The notes: generated by a model from the letters alone, not told the origin. A stretch of 64,000 nucleotides of DNA from Cephalotus follicularis (GCA_001972305.1 BDDD01000179.1:807346-871345), one strand, 5' to 3'. Shown: positions 45,927 to 56,572, counted from the first letter of the stretch. Made by a program: numbers and translations.

Positions 45927-48900
45927 ATGCCACCGAGGAAGAACACCCTGGTTGGAGCCACCAGCAACCAACAGGAGGTCATAGCTCCTCCCCAAGAAGT
46001 CACCCAAGTAGTGGCCCAAGAACAAGCTCCCGTTACAGGGGAGCAGCTCAATCAATTCCTCCTGGGATTGGAGCGTGTCACGGATCTGTTGGTCACAACT
46101 TTGGCCAACCAACAGCAAGCTGGGCCTGCTCAACCGGTGGTCCGAGGAGTATCTGGCCCCCATAGGCCAGAGGTGGAGACAAGGCACCCACGAGGTGCCA
46201 GGCGAAACCGGTCGAGGGGAGACGAACTTCCCCTTAGGCCGTCAGGGGACAACAATCCCCTGGGAAGGAGACCCGAGATCAATGTATCTCAGAGAGCTGA
46301 GTCCTCGACAGCTAGGGATCACCCCAACGATCCCAGGAGGGTGCACCCTCAGCACCAGGCCATGGACGTGGATCCTCGGCAGGAGACCAGGGGAGCAGAG
46401 GAGGCCCAAGTACGCTCCAATGCTCCGCGCCGAGCTGGCACTGCCAGAGGAAGCAGGGCCAATCCCCCAGCCTCAGTGGCTGGAGGGTCACATGTTTCTA
46501 GCAGAGTTAGGAACATCAAAGAGGTAGAGCAAGCAGTGGGTAGAAGGCTTGCTGATTTGGAAAGAAGGTTCCGAGGAGTGGAACAGCACAGGGGGCACCT
46601 ATCCGAGGTGCAGAACATCAATGCACACCCCTTCACACCCGAGATCATAGCAGAGCCAGTCCCCGGTGGGTTCCGAAACCCAAATCTTGATAAGTATGAT
46701 GGGTCCACGGACCCCATTCAGTATGTGCGCACTTATATCCAGGCTATGTGGATGCATCAGGCCTCAGACGCCATGCTTTGCCGAAGATTCCCAGTGACTT
46801 TAACTGTAGCTGCCCAATCATGGTATTTCACCTTGGCCAAGAACTTAGTGAAGAGCTTCGATCAGTTTACGGAACTGTTCGTGACGAAGTTCCTCAACAG
46901 CACCACGCAGAGGAGAAACTCCACCCACCTCATCAACGTGGTGCAAGGCAAAGATGAGACATTGAGAGATTACCTCACTAGGTTCAACAAGGAATCTCTC
47001 ACAGTGAAAGACCTGGAGCCGTCCTTTGCTCTGGCAGCCTTAAACAATGGGCTGAGGAGCAACTCAAAATTCACTTTCTCCCTACTGAAGAAACCTGCCA
47101 AAGACATGGTAGACCTGCTGAAAAGGGCGGAGAGATATGTGAACGCCGAGGAAGAGATGTTGGCCAGGAAACAAAAGGCACCATGGACCGGCCAACAGGA
47201 GGAGAGAGGGGAGCATTCACGAAATGCTCCCGAGAGAAGAGAGAAGAGGAAGGAGAGGTCGGACCTGTCCAAGGGAGACCTCAGACATAAGCTTTCCAGG
47301 CGAGAGGGCACATCCAGGGGTGGAGCACCAATACCATCTTACAACACTTTTGCCCCCCTCCTGGACACACGTACTAAAATTCTTGCTGTGGAACAAGATA
47401 AAGTCCCTTTCCAATGGCCCGAGAAGATGAGGGCCCCGGCAGAGAACAGAAGTATAGAGAAGTACTGCCGTTACCATCGTGACCACGGCCACGATACAGA
47501 GGAGTGCAGGCAACTAAAGAATCAGATTGAGGACCTGATTAGAAAGGGACACCTGCGCAAGTATGTTGACAGAGATGCTCCTCAAGGAAGAAGAGAGCAG
47601 AGAAGAGAAGAGGCTCCTCGGCAGCAGCAGGAGCAACAACAGCAACAACCCAGAGGTGTTATCCACACCATATCTGGGGGGATCGCGTCTGGAGGCGACG
47701 ATTCAAATGCAAGAAAGGCCTATGGGAGACAGTCCCTTGCTGTGCAACAAGTCCCTCACAGCAAAAGGCTCAGAACTGGAGGAGCTGAGGAGGTGATATC
47801 CTTCTCGGAGGTGGATTATGAGGGAGTACGTCTTCCTCACGATGATCCAGTGGTGGTTACCCTTCTTGTAGAACTCTTTACCATGAATAGGACTCTCCTC
47901 GATAGTGGCAGCTCGGCCGATATCCTGTACAAACATGCATTTGACAAGCTGAGGATACCAGCCGACCAACTAAAACCTGTCAAAACCCCACTGGTTGGCT
48001 TCATAGGTGAGACGATCCATCCTCTGGGATCTATCAACCTGTCCGTGGTTGCAGGCACGGCCCCACGTCAGACTCAAGTCGAGATGACATTCCTGGTAGT
48101 GGACACCCCAAGCCCCTACAATGCTATAATAGGGCGACCAGGTCTGAACTTGTTGGAGGCCATAGTGTCTACGAGACACTTGTTAATGAAGTTTCCTACA
48201 AGGTTTAGCGTGGGGGAAGTTAGAGGAGACCAAGAGGTGGCAAGGAGATGTTACAAAACTGCCATCTCGGACAAGGGGAAGGGCAAGGTCCTTTCCATAG
48301 CAAATGTGGAGCTCCGAGGAGACATGGAACCTGAGCGTCCACAGCCGGTAGAAGATGTTCTCCAAGTGCCCGTGGAAGAGGGCAACACAGAGAGAGTACT
48401 CCAAGTTGGCTCACAGCTTGGAGAGGCGGAGAAGGAGGAATTGATAACATTCCTCCGAGAAAATAAGGATGTTTTTGCATGGTCGACAGAGGAGGTCCCT
48501 GGCATTAGTCCAGATGTAATAGCTCACAAGCTAAGTGTGGACCCAGCCAAGCCCCCGATCAGACAAAAGAAGAGGAACTTCGCCCCTGAGAGGCAACAAG
48601 CAATAGCCGAGGAGGTGAGCAAGCTGTTAAAGGCAAGTTTTATCCGAGAAATGCACTACTCGGACTGGCTAGCAAATCCTGTGTTAGTCAAAAAAGCCAA
48701 TGGCAAGTGGAGGATGTGCATAGACTTCACAGACCTCAACAAAGCCTGCCCAAAGGATAACTTTCCTCTCCCAAAGATTGACCAATTGGTAGATGCAACC
48801 TCGGGTTACAGGATATTGAGCTTCCTGGATGCTTACTCGGGATACAATCAAATCCCCATATATAGGCCTGATGAGGACAAGACAGCATTCATAACCGACC

Positions 48901-50903
48901 AAGGAATGTATTGCTACAAGGTTATGCCCTTTGGCTTGAAGAATGCAGGGGCTACCTACCAACGTTTGGTGAACAAGATTTTTGAGCCTCAAATTGGGAA
49001 GAACATGGAGGTGTACATAGACGACATGCTCGTTAAGACCCTAGCCAGGAACCCTCATGTAAAAGACTTGGAGGAGACATTCGAAGTGTTGAGGAGGTAC
49101 AACATGAAGCTCAATCCATCCAAGTGTACATTTGGGGTCACCTCAGGAAAGTTCCTAGGATTCATGGTCTCTAGCAGAGGAATAGAGGCCAACCCAGAGA
49201 AGATCTCGGCAATTCAAAGCATGAGGCCACCTCAAACCATCAGGGATGTGCAGAGATTGAATGGGAAGATTGCAGCCTTGAGCAGGTTTGTGTCCAAGTT
49301 AGCAGAGAAGTACCTTCCCTTCTTTAAAATACTTAGAGATCCCAAGGGATTCTCATGGTCAGATGACTGTCAAGCATCCTTCAACAAGTTGAAGGAGTAT
49401 TTGGCTTCTCCTCCTTTGATCTCGAAGCCTAAAGATGGAGAAGACTTGTATTTGTACCTTGCGGCCACCTCGGGCGTAGTGAGTGCAGTGTTAGTCCGAG
49501 AAGAGGACAAAGTTCAAAAGCTGGTATATTATGTGAGCAAGGCTTTGAACGATGCAGAGGGGAGGTACCCAGAGGTGGAGAAATATGCTTATGCTTTAAT
49601 CATCTCGGCCAGAAAGTTGAGGCCGTATTTCCAAGCCCATACAATCATGGTTTTGACTGACAAACCACTCAAACAAGTTCTTGCCAAGCCCGACACCTCA
49701 GGCAGATTAGTCAAGTGGTCAGTCGAACTAGGCGAGTATGATGTGATGTTCGAAGCCAGACAAGCAATCAAATCACAGGTACTGGCCGACTTTGTTGGAG
49801 ATAATACACCTACGGAGTGTATGGAGGAGAACCCTTCCGAGAGCGAGAAGGGAATGTGGAAGTTATCAGTGGATGGATCCTCATGCCTCACTGGCAGTGG
49901 GGCAGGATTAGTGTTGACAAGTCCAGATGGGTGGACGTTAGAATATGCTCTGAGATTCAAGTTCAAAGCAACAAATAACGAGTCTGAATGGGAAGCTCTG
50001 ATAGCTGGATTGACAATTGCAAAGCACTTGGAGGTACAGAGGATTGAAGCCTCAAGTGATTCTCAGCTGGTGGTTGGTTTGGCAAATGGGGAGTATGAGG
50101 CTAGAGAAGACCTTATGACGAAATACTTGTCCCATTTTCAGGGCATGAAGTCAGCCTTTGAAGTATTAAGAATTGTGAAGGTGCCCAGAGCAGAGAATGT
50201 CAGAGCAGACCAACTGTCAAAACTAGCAACAGCAGAGGAGTTGGAGAAAAACCAAACAGTGCTAGTTGACTACCTGGAGCGTCCGACAATCTCCCAAGCA
50301 GAGGTAATGGACATAGATGATCTACAGGGGCCAAATTGGATGACTCCCTTTGTTATATGGCTAAGGGAAGGGATCCTGCCCAAGGACCCCGTGGAAGCAA
50401 GGAAGCTAGTTTACAGGGCAAACAGGTTCCAATTCCGAGATGGAATCCTTTATAAAAGGTCCTTCTCGTTTCCTTGGCTGAGGTGCTTGAACCCTTCAGA
50501 GGCCGATTATGCTCTAAGGGAAGTTCATGAAGGAATCTGTGGCAACCATACTGGGGGCAGGACTTTGTCCCACAAGCTTCTAAGGCAAGGTTACTACTGG
50601 CCGACTATGCATCAAGATGCAATAAACTTGGTGAGGAAGTGTGACAAGAGTCAGAGGAACGCCAACATAAGTAGAAGGCCTTCTCAACCTCTGACGTCAC
50701 TTACGGCCCCGTGGCCCTTCGCACAGTGGGGAATGGACTTCGTCGGACCATTACCTATGGCAACAGGCCAGAGGAAGTTACTCATTGTAGCGGTCGACTA
50801 TTTCGCTAAGTGGGTGGAAGCAGCGTCCTTGGCCCTTTGTTTGGCCCCCTCTGCAGCCTTTTTCTTAGCTGCCTCCTCGGCAATCTTTGCGAGGACGAGA
50901 TGA
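45927..50903 (+). CDS. Element G Gag-Pol polyprotein, one open frame, integrase truncated
   Basis: 1,658 codons from the ATG at 45927 (MPPRKN); an earlier in-frame ATG at 45873 lies inside the LTR and is unlikely. Order: disordered N-terminus; Gag core (about 250-395); knuckle C-x2-H-x4-H-x4-C (about 514); basic/glutamine-rich linker; protease LLDSGSSADIL (about 657); RT with KWRMCIDFTDLNKACP and catalytic Y-I-D-D (about 1029); RNase H whose first Asp is lost (YLAATSG); archaeal-type RNase H with its acidic residues kept (SVDGSS, NESEWEAL, SSDSQLVV, ADQLSKLA; about 1310-1435); integrase zinc region with its last Cys changed to Ser (C-D-K-S); core start MDFVGPLP (first catalytic Asp at 1604). 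After KWVEAA the frame leaves integrase and runs about 25 residues into reverse antisense-gene DNA. The rest of the D,D,E triad is missing. Confidence 0.93.
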   Translation: MPPRKNTLVGATSNQQEVIAPPQEVTQVVAQEQAPVTGEQLNQFLLGLERVTDLLVTTLANQQQAGPAQPVVRGVSGPHRPEVETRHPRGARRNRSRGDELPLRPSGDNNPLGRRPEINVSQRAESSTARDHPNDPRRVHPQHQAMDVDPRQETRGAEEAQVRSNAPRRAGTARGSRANPPASVAGGSHVSSRVRNIKEVEQAVGRRLADLERRFRGVEQHRGHLSEVQNINAHPFTPEIIAEPVPGGFRNPNLDKYDGSTDPIQYVRTYIQAMWMHQASDAMLCRRFPVTLTVAAQSWYFTLAKNLVKSFDQFTELFVTKFLNSTTQRRNSTHLINVVQGKDETLRDYLTRFNKESLTVKDLEPSFALAALNNGLRSNSKFTFSLLKKPAKDMVDLLKRAERYVNAEEEMLARKQKAPWTGQQEERGEHSRNAPERREKRKERSDLSKGDLRHKLSRREGTSRGGAPIPSYNTFAPLLDTRTKILAVEQDKVPFQWPEKMRAPAENRSIEKYCRYHRDHGHDTEECRQLKNQIEDLIRKGHLRKYVDRDAPQGRREQRREEAPRQQQEQQQQQPRGVIHTISGGIASGGDDSNARKAYGRQSLAVQQVPHSKRLRTGGAEEVISFSEVDYEGVRLPHDDPVVVTLLVELFTMNRTLLDSGSSADILYKHAFDKLRIPADQLKPVKTPLVGFIGETIHPLGSINLSVVAGTAPRQTQVEMTFLVVDTPSPYNAIIGRPGLNLLEAIVSTRHLLMKFPTRFSVGEVRGDQEVARRCYKTAISDKGKGKVLSIANVELRGDMEPERPQPVEDVLQVPVEEGNTERVLQVGSQLGEAEKEELITFLRENKDVFAWSTEEVPGISPDVIAHKLSVDPAKPPIRQKKRNFAPERQQAIAEEVSKLLKASFIREMHYSDWLANPVLVKKANGKWRMCIDFTDLNKACPKDNFPLPKIDQLVDATSGYRILSFLDAYSGYNQIPIYRPDEDKTAFITDQGMYCYKVMPFGLKNAGATYQRLVNKIFEPQIGKNMEVYIDDMLVKTLARNPHVKDLEETFEVLRRYNMKLNPSKCTFGVTSGKFLGFMVSSRGIEANPEKISAIQSMRPPQTIRDVQRLNGKIAALSRFVSKLAEKYLPFFKILRDPKGFSWSDDCQASFNKLKEYLASPPLISKPKDGEDLYLYLAATSGVVSAVLVREEDKVQKLVYYVSKALNDAEGRYPEVEKYAYALIISARKLRPYFQAHTIMVLTDKPLKQVLAKPDTSGRLVKWSVELGEYDVMFEARQAIKSQVLADFVGDNTPTECMEENPSESEKGMWKLSVDGSSCLTGSGAGLVLTSPDGWTLEYALRFKFKATNNESEWEALIAGLTIAKHLEVQRIEASSDSQLVVGLANGEYEAREDLMTKYLSHFQGMKSAFEVLRIVKVPRAENVRADQLSKLATAEELEKNQTVLVDYLERPTISQAEVMDIDDLQGPNWMTPFVIWLREGILPKDPVEARKLVYRANRFQFRDGILYKRSFSFPWLRCLNPSEADYALREVHEGICGNHTGGRTLSHKLLRQGYYWPTMHQDAINLVRKCDKSQRNANISRRPSQPLTSLTAPWPFAQWGMDFVGPLPMATGQRKLLIVAVDYFAKWVEAASLALCLAPSAAFFLAASSAIFARTR

Positions 50904-51414
50904 CATGGAATTGTTTAAACAATCCCACTGTGGCGGTCACCTCGGACTCGTGTCATCTAACAAGAAATCCTATTATGAAACTCCATGACTGGGGTTGAAG
51001 AAGAGAAGGGTGGACCTTGAATGTTTACAAGATTGACAAGGCAAAGGAAGGAACAGGGATCCTCAGACCATGAGTGAGAGCCCCCTCGAAGACAACGAAA
51101 AGGCCCTTTTTACTCTTAGTGACAGTCCGAGGATCCTTGGGGAGACAGAATCTCAGCCCAGAGGGGAAGTTGAACTTGGTAGTTAGTTCAACCACGTCCT
51201 CCTGTGAGAGAGCACTGACACCAAAGCCATCAGGGGCAGAGGAGTCAGCCTCGGTGACGGGAAGGGTTGGTTCACCCACTGCAGCCCCCAAGCTACCCTC
51301 AGATGGAAGGGGACCCTCGGATGGATGGGGAATCTCAGTAGGGGGGATCACCATAGCCAGGGGCTCAACCTCCAAGGGAGGAGAAACCCTAGCAGTGCGT
51401 TTGGTTCTAGCCAT
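50822..51414 (-). pseudogene. Element G antisense gene (PF04195-like), remnant
   Basis: On the minus strand the ATG at 51414 starts MARTKRTARV; an acidic/proline N-terminus is followed by GLRIPVPSFALSIL, where TAA (51022-51024) stops it. Past the stop the family pattern continues (PQSWSFIIGFLVR), a TGA follows at about 50957, then TVGLFKQFHV. Below about 50900 a different frame gives an alanine/lysine-rich coiled-coil stretch, so an internal deletion joined the domain to the C-terminal coil and simultaneously truncated integrase on the other strand. Same family as the genes at 7.7 kb and 44-54 kb. Confidence 0.75.
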
Positions 51415-51631
51415 CAGGGTCAAAATAAACAAGAGAGACGAAGAAGAAAGCAAAAAGGAAAGGCAAGAATCAGTTCAAGAACAGTAAAAGGATCACAAAC
51501 TTACTCAGAAACTTGGTTGAAGATGATTAGAAGACGAAGGTTTGGGGTTGAAGAACTGTAAATCTCAAGAACTCTCAAGTGATGGTAAAAAGCAAGAAGG
51601 CGTAAAAGGATGGATAGGTGATTTAGGGTTT

Positions 51632-51639
51632 CTTTTATA
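51632..51639 (-). promoter_or_regulatory. TATA box of G's antisense gene
   Basis: TATAAAAG on the minus strand, about 220 bp upstream of the ATG at 51414, with 'aaaccctaaa' (telo-box-like) right after it. Confidence 0.55.
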
Positions 51640-52047
51640 GGCACTGTTTTTAATCCTGGCCCTCCATCAAGTTAAGGATCTAATGGTTGAGAAACCAACC
51701 GACATTTCAAGCGCGGGAAATGAAGCGGCAGAGGCGGGAAGCGCTCTGCTCGTGCCATGTGTTAAGTGTGTTTAATACGTTACTTAAGTGCAATGATGTG
51801 GGTTCATAGCACGAGAACCAACGAATGAGTCATGAGAAGACAAGGGGGCAGGTTTGATCCTCTACCAAGACACATCCCACATCCCAACATTCTTCAAAAA
51901 ATAATACAAGGCAGTTTTTGTTCTCGGCCGATTCATGAGAAGAGGATTAATAGCAAGCTTTGCAAAGGAGTATTTCCTGGGCCACGGCTCTCAACTCTGC
52001 TCCTTCTCCTCTGACCACGGTCAGAGGACAAGGACCAGGGGGGCATA
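51640..52047. other. Element G 3' untranslated part and polypurine tract
   Basis: Non-coding stretch between the antisense promoter and the 3' LTR. 'gacaaggaccagggggg' at about 52027-52043 is the polypurine tract, with the LTR start TGATATGG at 52048. Confidence 0.7.
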
Positions 52048-53036
52048 TGATATGGGGAAAAATTAAGTTAAATTTTAAGGCAACACGCGTCCTCATCCAA
52101 GAGCTACCAGGTGTCCAAGTGACTCAATAATTAGTGAACTAGAAGCAGAGGAAGTCAGATAGTCAAGAAGGCAATAATATAAGGAGGACTTCTCCTAGGC
52201 ATAAGTGCCAAGGAAGCACCCAATGATTCCAGTACAAAGATCATCCTCCTCGGCACAAGGTCCGAGGACACCATTTGAAGCAACTCTGATGAGGACACCC
52301 TCGGCCACATAACAGACCATCTATTTCAAGTGCAAATCTATAGAAGCAGAAGACTACATCCAAGGTGTAAGGGCTGAGGACTCCCTCAGCCCAGAAAATC
52401 TACCAGACACTCACTATACATAAACTATCAAGCTCCTCCTCGGCCATATTCAAACTACATTTGTCCTCATACTAATGAAGACCATGACCTCGGCAGCATT
52501 AACATAGTTCCTTTTACAGTCTTGCAAACGGAGGACCTCAACCTTATCTATGGGATAAGGGGATTAACTTCAACAGATTTCACGGGATCTGCACTTATCC
52601 AAACAAGAAGATAAGATAGGGATAACCATCAACAAGGAAAGGAGATAATCAAGGAGACGATAAAGGAAAGAAGAGATAATTCAGGTGGAGAGAAGGGAAA
52701 TCCCGAGATCCTCAGAATTTCCTTAGGGGACAGCCATCAACTCCGAATTTCATGCTCTATCAGTTACCTAACACCACTATAAATACAAGTTCAACAGACT
52801 GAACAAAGGTCAGCAATTTTTACATTCAAGAGAACCTTATTTTCTCTGCACTTTGTCTAACTTGAGCGTAGGAGTGTCCCCGGGAGAACAACCTCCTGGA
52901 CTTCCACCATTTCTGTTACCTTGTGTAGGGATCCGAGATCAACATCTTCCTCAAGGCATCAGTGACAAGCGTTTCTCTTAACAAATAAAATTCCTCCACG
53001 TAGGATACTGTTGAGAGAAGGATTTCTGTGTCAACA
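52048..53036 (+). mobile_element. Element G 3' LTR
   Basis: 989 bp, the same ends as the 5' LTR; several of the roughly 18 differences are clustered at 52197-52216. Confidence 0.95.
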
Positions 53037-53041
53037 GATAG

Positions 53042-54379
53042 AATTCAAGTTCTGTTGAGGGAACCTAACCTTGCCTTCTAGGATTGAGTCCCCTACCAAT
53101 TCCAACTAGTTATAAGGGTAATTCTCCTCCCTTCTCTTCCTGCTTAGTCTTACTTTCTTGACTCACCCTTTTTTCTTTCTACAGATCAAGTCATGCTGGA
53201 TGCACAGATTCTTCTCACTTTAGTGCTAGAAAAGAAGAAATTAAAGAAGTATAAAGCAAGGAGTGAATCTGCGCCTCCTATCCTGTATCCCATCACCGAG
53301 GTGATTGAGACTGAGGCTTAGAGGATCGGGAAAGAGATTGTCCCAAAATCTGAAGCTGACTCAATTGCTCTGAAGGTCGGGAAGAAAAGGCCCAGCTCTA
53401 GTCTCCCATTAGTCACGGAAACGACTTGCTTGCTTGCCCTTGATGAGTTTGCGAACAGGCATGCTCGGGCAATCGCGTTTCACATCAACTCTGATATTTT
53501 TTTTTAATGACGTGTCTGTCCACAAGAACGAGTCTATTCTCTCTTCGGCCAATACCACTGTTCAATTTCGTCGGATGCTAATGCTCCCTAAGGATGAGAT
53601 GGTATACGCTTCGTGGAGCTCTTTCCAGACATGGGCAGCCTTGATCCAAAACAACATTCTGGTAAGCCCTTTCCTAGTAGCAATTAATTTGAATTTTTCT
53701 TCCATCTCTTTCTGATTCGGTTTCTTGACACAATGGTCAGCAAGCCACATTTCTCTAGGATCATTTCCAGGCTGTGGTAAGGGAACACAAAGCTCTGGAG
53801 GCAGAATGCAAGAAACTAGAAGGGGAGATGGGCACTGCTAAGGAGAAGCTTCAGATTCTGGAGAGGGATCTCGCGACCTTGCATGCCAAAAATGAGACCA
53901 CAGAGTCCAAGCAGGAAGATTATTAGATTAAGCTTACCTCTGCTACCAATGAGAAACATTCATTGTTGGAATCTTTGGAGGAGTCAAAGGCAAGGCTTGA
54001 GCGTGCTCCTCAGAAAACATTGGAGGCCTACAAGGAGTCAAATGCCTTCAAGAAGGACATCAACACTCATGCCCTCAAATTCTTTATGGTAGGGGTTAAG
54101 ATGACTTTAGAGATGGTCGATTAGAAGCACCTCGGTGTGGATGTTGAGGCGATCTCGGTGTCTTCTGCTCTTGATCTGTATGACAAGAAGAAGAAGGTTG
54201 GCACTTTGAAACTCGATAGCTCTAAGGAAGAGGATAGTGATGATGATGAAGACAATGGCGCCGAGGATGACACCAAGGATGGTGAGTTGGTGGGCAATGA
54301 GACTACCCCTCAAGACCCACCTACTGCCGAAGCAAATCGTGTGGATGGAGATCATCCCAATGTAACCATCCCTCCTTAG
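53042..54379 (+). pseudogene. Element I antisense gene (PF04195-like), 3' part
   Basis: It continues the gene cut by G. Intron-like gaps occur at about 53118-53184 (ends 'ttctacag') and 53662-53740 (gtaag...gtcag). Exons give LDAQILLTLVLEKKK, LALDEFANRHARA, FRRMLMLPKDEMVYASWSSF (53562-53627), a long coiled coil (HKALEAECKKLEGEMGTAKE, 53790-53850), FKKDINTHALKFFMVG (54049-54100) and an acidic tail (DSDDDEDNGAEDD) ending in TAG at 54379. Stops at 53321, 53924 and 54123 and a frame problem near 53500 show decay. Domain plus coiled coil is the usual layout of this family. Confidence 0.7.
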
Positions 54380-54714
54380 TGAGGTAGAGATCTTTTTCAT
54401 TTCTTTTTTCAAGCGTTTCGATTAACTGGCCTTAGTTCCCCCCTCGTGTAAACTCTCTTTGTAAACTCTCTTTGTGGATTGACGAATAAAATGCTCTTTT
54501 TTCAAATTGTGTTCTTTTTTTTAGATTACCTTTGGATGATTAGGCACGAGGTACATCCCCGATATCTTTCAACTTATTAAATCACAAGTAGGCTTTTGGT
54601 CTCCCCTAACTTCCATTTTTTTTATGCCTTAGGAGTTCCAAAAGTCAGCATGTAATACTTCTTGGGAATCTCAATAGTCCACGTTTAATGCTTCTTGAGA
54701 AGGCCAAGAATCCC
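54380..54714. other. 3' trailer of element I's antisense gene
   Basis: It contains AATAAA at 54485-54490, a plausible polyadenylation signal, followed by T-rich DNA. No coding region. Confidence 0.5.
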
Positions 54715-54723
54715 CTATTAATT
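54715..54723. repeat. 9-bp target-site duplication (CTATTAATT), left copy
   Basis: CTATTAATT at 54715-54723 and 56416-56424 flanks the inverted termini GAGTTTTTTCCCC. Nine bp is the Mutator signature. Confidence 0.9.
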
Positions 54724-56415
54724 GAGTTTTTTCCCCTTATACCACTATTATAAAATCTTATTCCCACAATACCATTACAATCAAACTTATTCCCAATCTA
54801 CCATCCTAAACCTCCAATAACTATCCAAACCTATATCCAACCCAGGCTGATGTCATCAAAGGTCCCACTAATTTTAATATTTGTTTTCTTCTGATATTTA
54901 TTTATCAGAACTTCAGAATTGTTCGGCTCAAGAACTAAAAGTGTTCTAAATAGTTTTATGAACAAAATGAGTCTAATATTCAATATTTTTTTAGCTTTAA
55001 ATTTTGCGTTCTCTTGCTTAAACATATACACTATTTAACTGATATTTGACTCCAAACCACTTAACTTGAAAAACTGCATTTTAGCTCATTTTTCTTTCTC
55101 CTCCACAATAATAAACCTAATACCTGTAAATACAATAAATCATACCCGAGTAACTCTGTTCAAATGTAAAAATGCATGATTTATATACCTAAAATTCACA
55201 CATAAATGTGTTCATCAATGACGTTAGGCTGGTAGTAGACAATATAGCGAGGCTGGACCTAATAATGCACCTAAATGACATGCACAACATTCGATTAGTA
55301 ATATACACGATAACTAGTCCGGATCTAACAGTGCTCATAAATCTTGTAATTAGTGAAGTATATTAATTTTTAATATTATTATTACATTTTTATTACATAT
55401 ATCATGATTATTCGTAGTATATATATATTTGATGATGCTTTGAATAAATTCAATCACGTAAAAATAATATTGAACCATAGATCAATAATATAAATTAATG
55501 AAATAATTTAAAATATAAATTTAATTATTGATTTGTGTTTGTTACTATTTTTTAATTAAAATCGCTAATTAATGCGGTTTTCTATATTTTTTAAATTTGG
55601 TTAAATTTATATTTTAAATTATTTCATTAATTTATATTATTGATCTATGGTTCAATATTATTTTCACGTGATTGAATTTATTCAAAGCATCATCAAATAT
55701 ATATATATACTACGAATGATCATGATATATATAATAAAAATGTTATAATAATATTAAAAATTAATATACTTCATTAATTACAAGATTTATGAGCATTGCT
55801 AGGTCCGGCCTAGTTGTCGTTTATACTACTAATCGAATGTTGTGCATGCCATTTAGGTGCATTATTAGGTCCAGCCTCGCTATAGTGTCTACTACCAGCC
55901 TAACGTCATTGATGAACACATTTATGTGTAAATTTTATGTATATAAATCATGCATTTTTACACTTGAACAGAGCTATTCGGGTATGATTTATTGTATTTA
56001 CAGGTATTAGCTTTATAATTATAGAGGAGAAAGAAAAATGAACTAAAATACAGTTTTTCAAGTTAAGTGGTTTGGAGTCAAATATCAGTTAAAGAGTGCA
56101 TACGTTTAAACAAGAGAAATTCAAAATTTAAGGCTAAAAAAATATTGAATATTGGAATCATTTTGTTCATAAAATTATTTGGAACACTTTTAGTTCTTGA
56201 GCCGAACCATTCTGAAACTCCGATAAATAAATATAAGAAGAAAACAAATATTAAAACTAGTGGGACCCATCATGACATCAGCATCTTTAAGATTGGCTTG
56301 GATATAGGTTTGGATAGTATATTGGAGGTTTGGGATGGTAGATTGGGAATAAGTTTGGTTTTAATGGTATTGTGGGAATAAGTTTTTATAAAAGTGGTAT
56401 AAGGGGAAAAAACTC
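54724..56415. mobile_element. Mutator-like foldback element (1.69 kb)
   Basis: The two halves are near-complete inverted repeats of about 800 bp each (54724 to about 55527, and about 55610 to 56415) around a short AT-rich loop. The terminus GAGTTTTTTCCCCTTATACC is the same on both ends. Flanked by a perfect 9-bp duplication, as expected for Mutator-superfamily elements. No transposase; non-autonomous. Arm divergence is perhaps 5-10% by eye. Open frames inside the arms are mirror shadows. It is inserted between the two antisense ORFs of element I. Confidence 0.88.
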
Positions 56416-56572
56416 CTATTAATTGTTCTCATCATTCAAGTGACTTTCATCTTATTATAACACCAAGCAAACTCAGTCATTTTCAACTGGCCTCTTCTCT
56501 CTCTAACTTTAGAGTCTCACTCTAGAAATTTTCTTTTGCAAAAGTTTTCTCTCGCTCAACTGTCTTCCGGCC

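Larger units (their letters stand above)
44893..53036 (+). mobile_element. Element G: Tat-lineage Ty3/gypsy retrotransposon with intact ends
   Basis: 8,144 bp with two 989-bp LTRs, primer site, gag-pol frame, antisense gene relic, polypurine tract and perfect GATAG duplication. The LTRs differ at about 18 positions by eye (about 1.8%). With a commonly used plant LTR rate of 1.3e-8 per site per year that is roughly 0.7 million years, an order-of-magnitude guess. The second, archaeal-type RNase H and the antisense gene place it in the Tat group. It is inserted in the antisense gene of another Tat element (I). Integrase is truncated, so it would need help from another copy to move. Confidence 0.95.

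Noticed and set aside
46349..49966. Many antisense open frames under G's gag-pol
   Set aside because: Shadows of the long plus-strand frame; no domains and no promoter.
54831..56381. Frames on both strands of the foldback element
   Set aside because: They mirror each other because of the inverted repeat; AT-rich and without domains.
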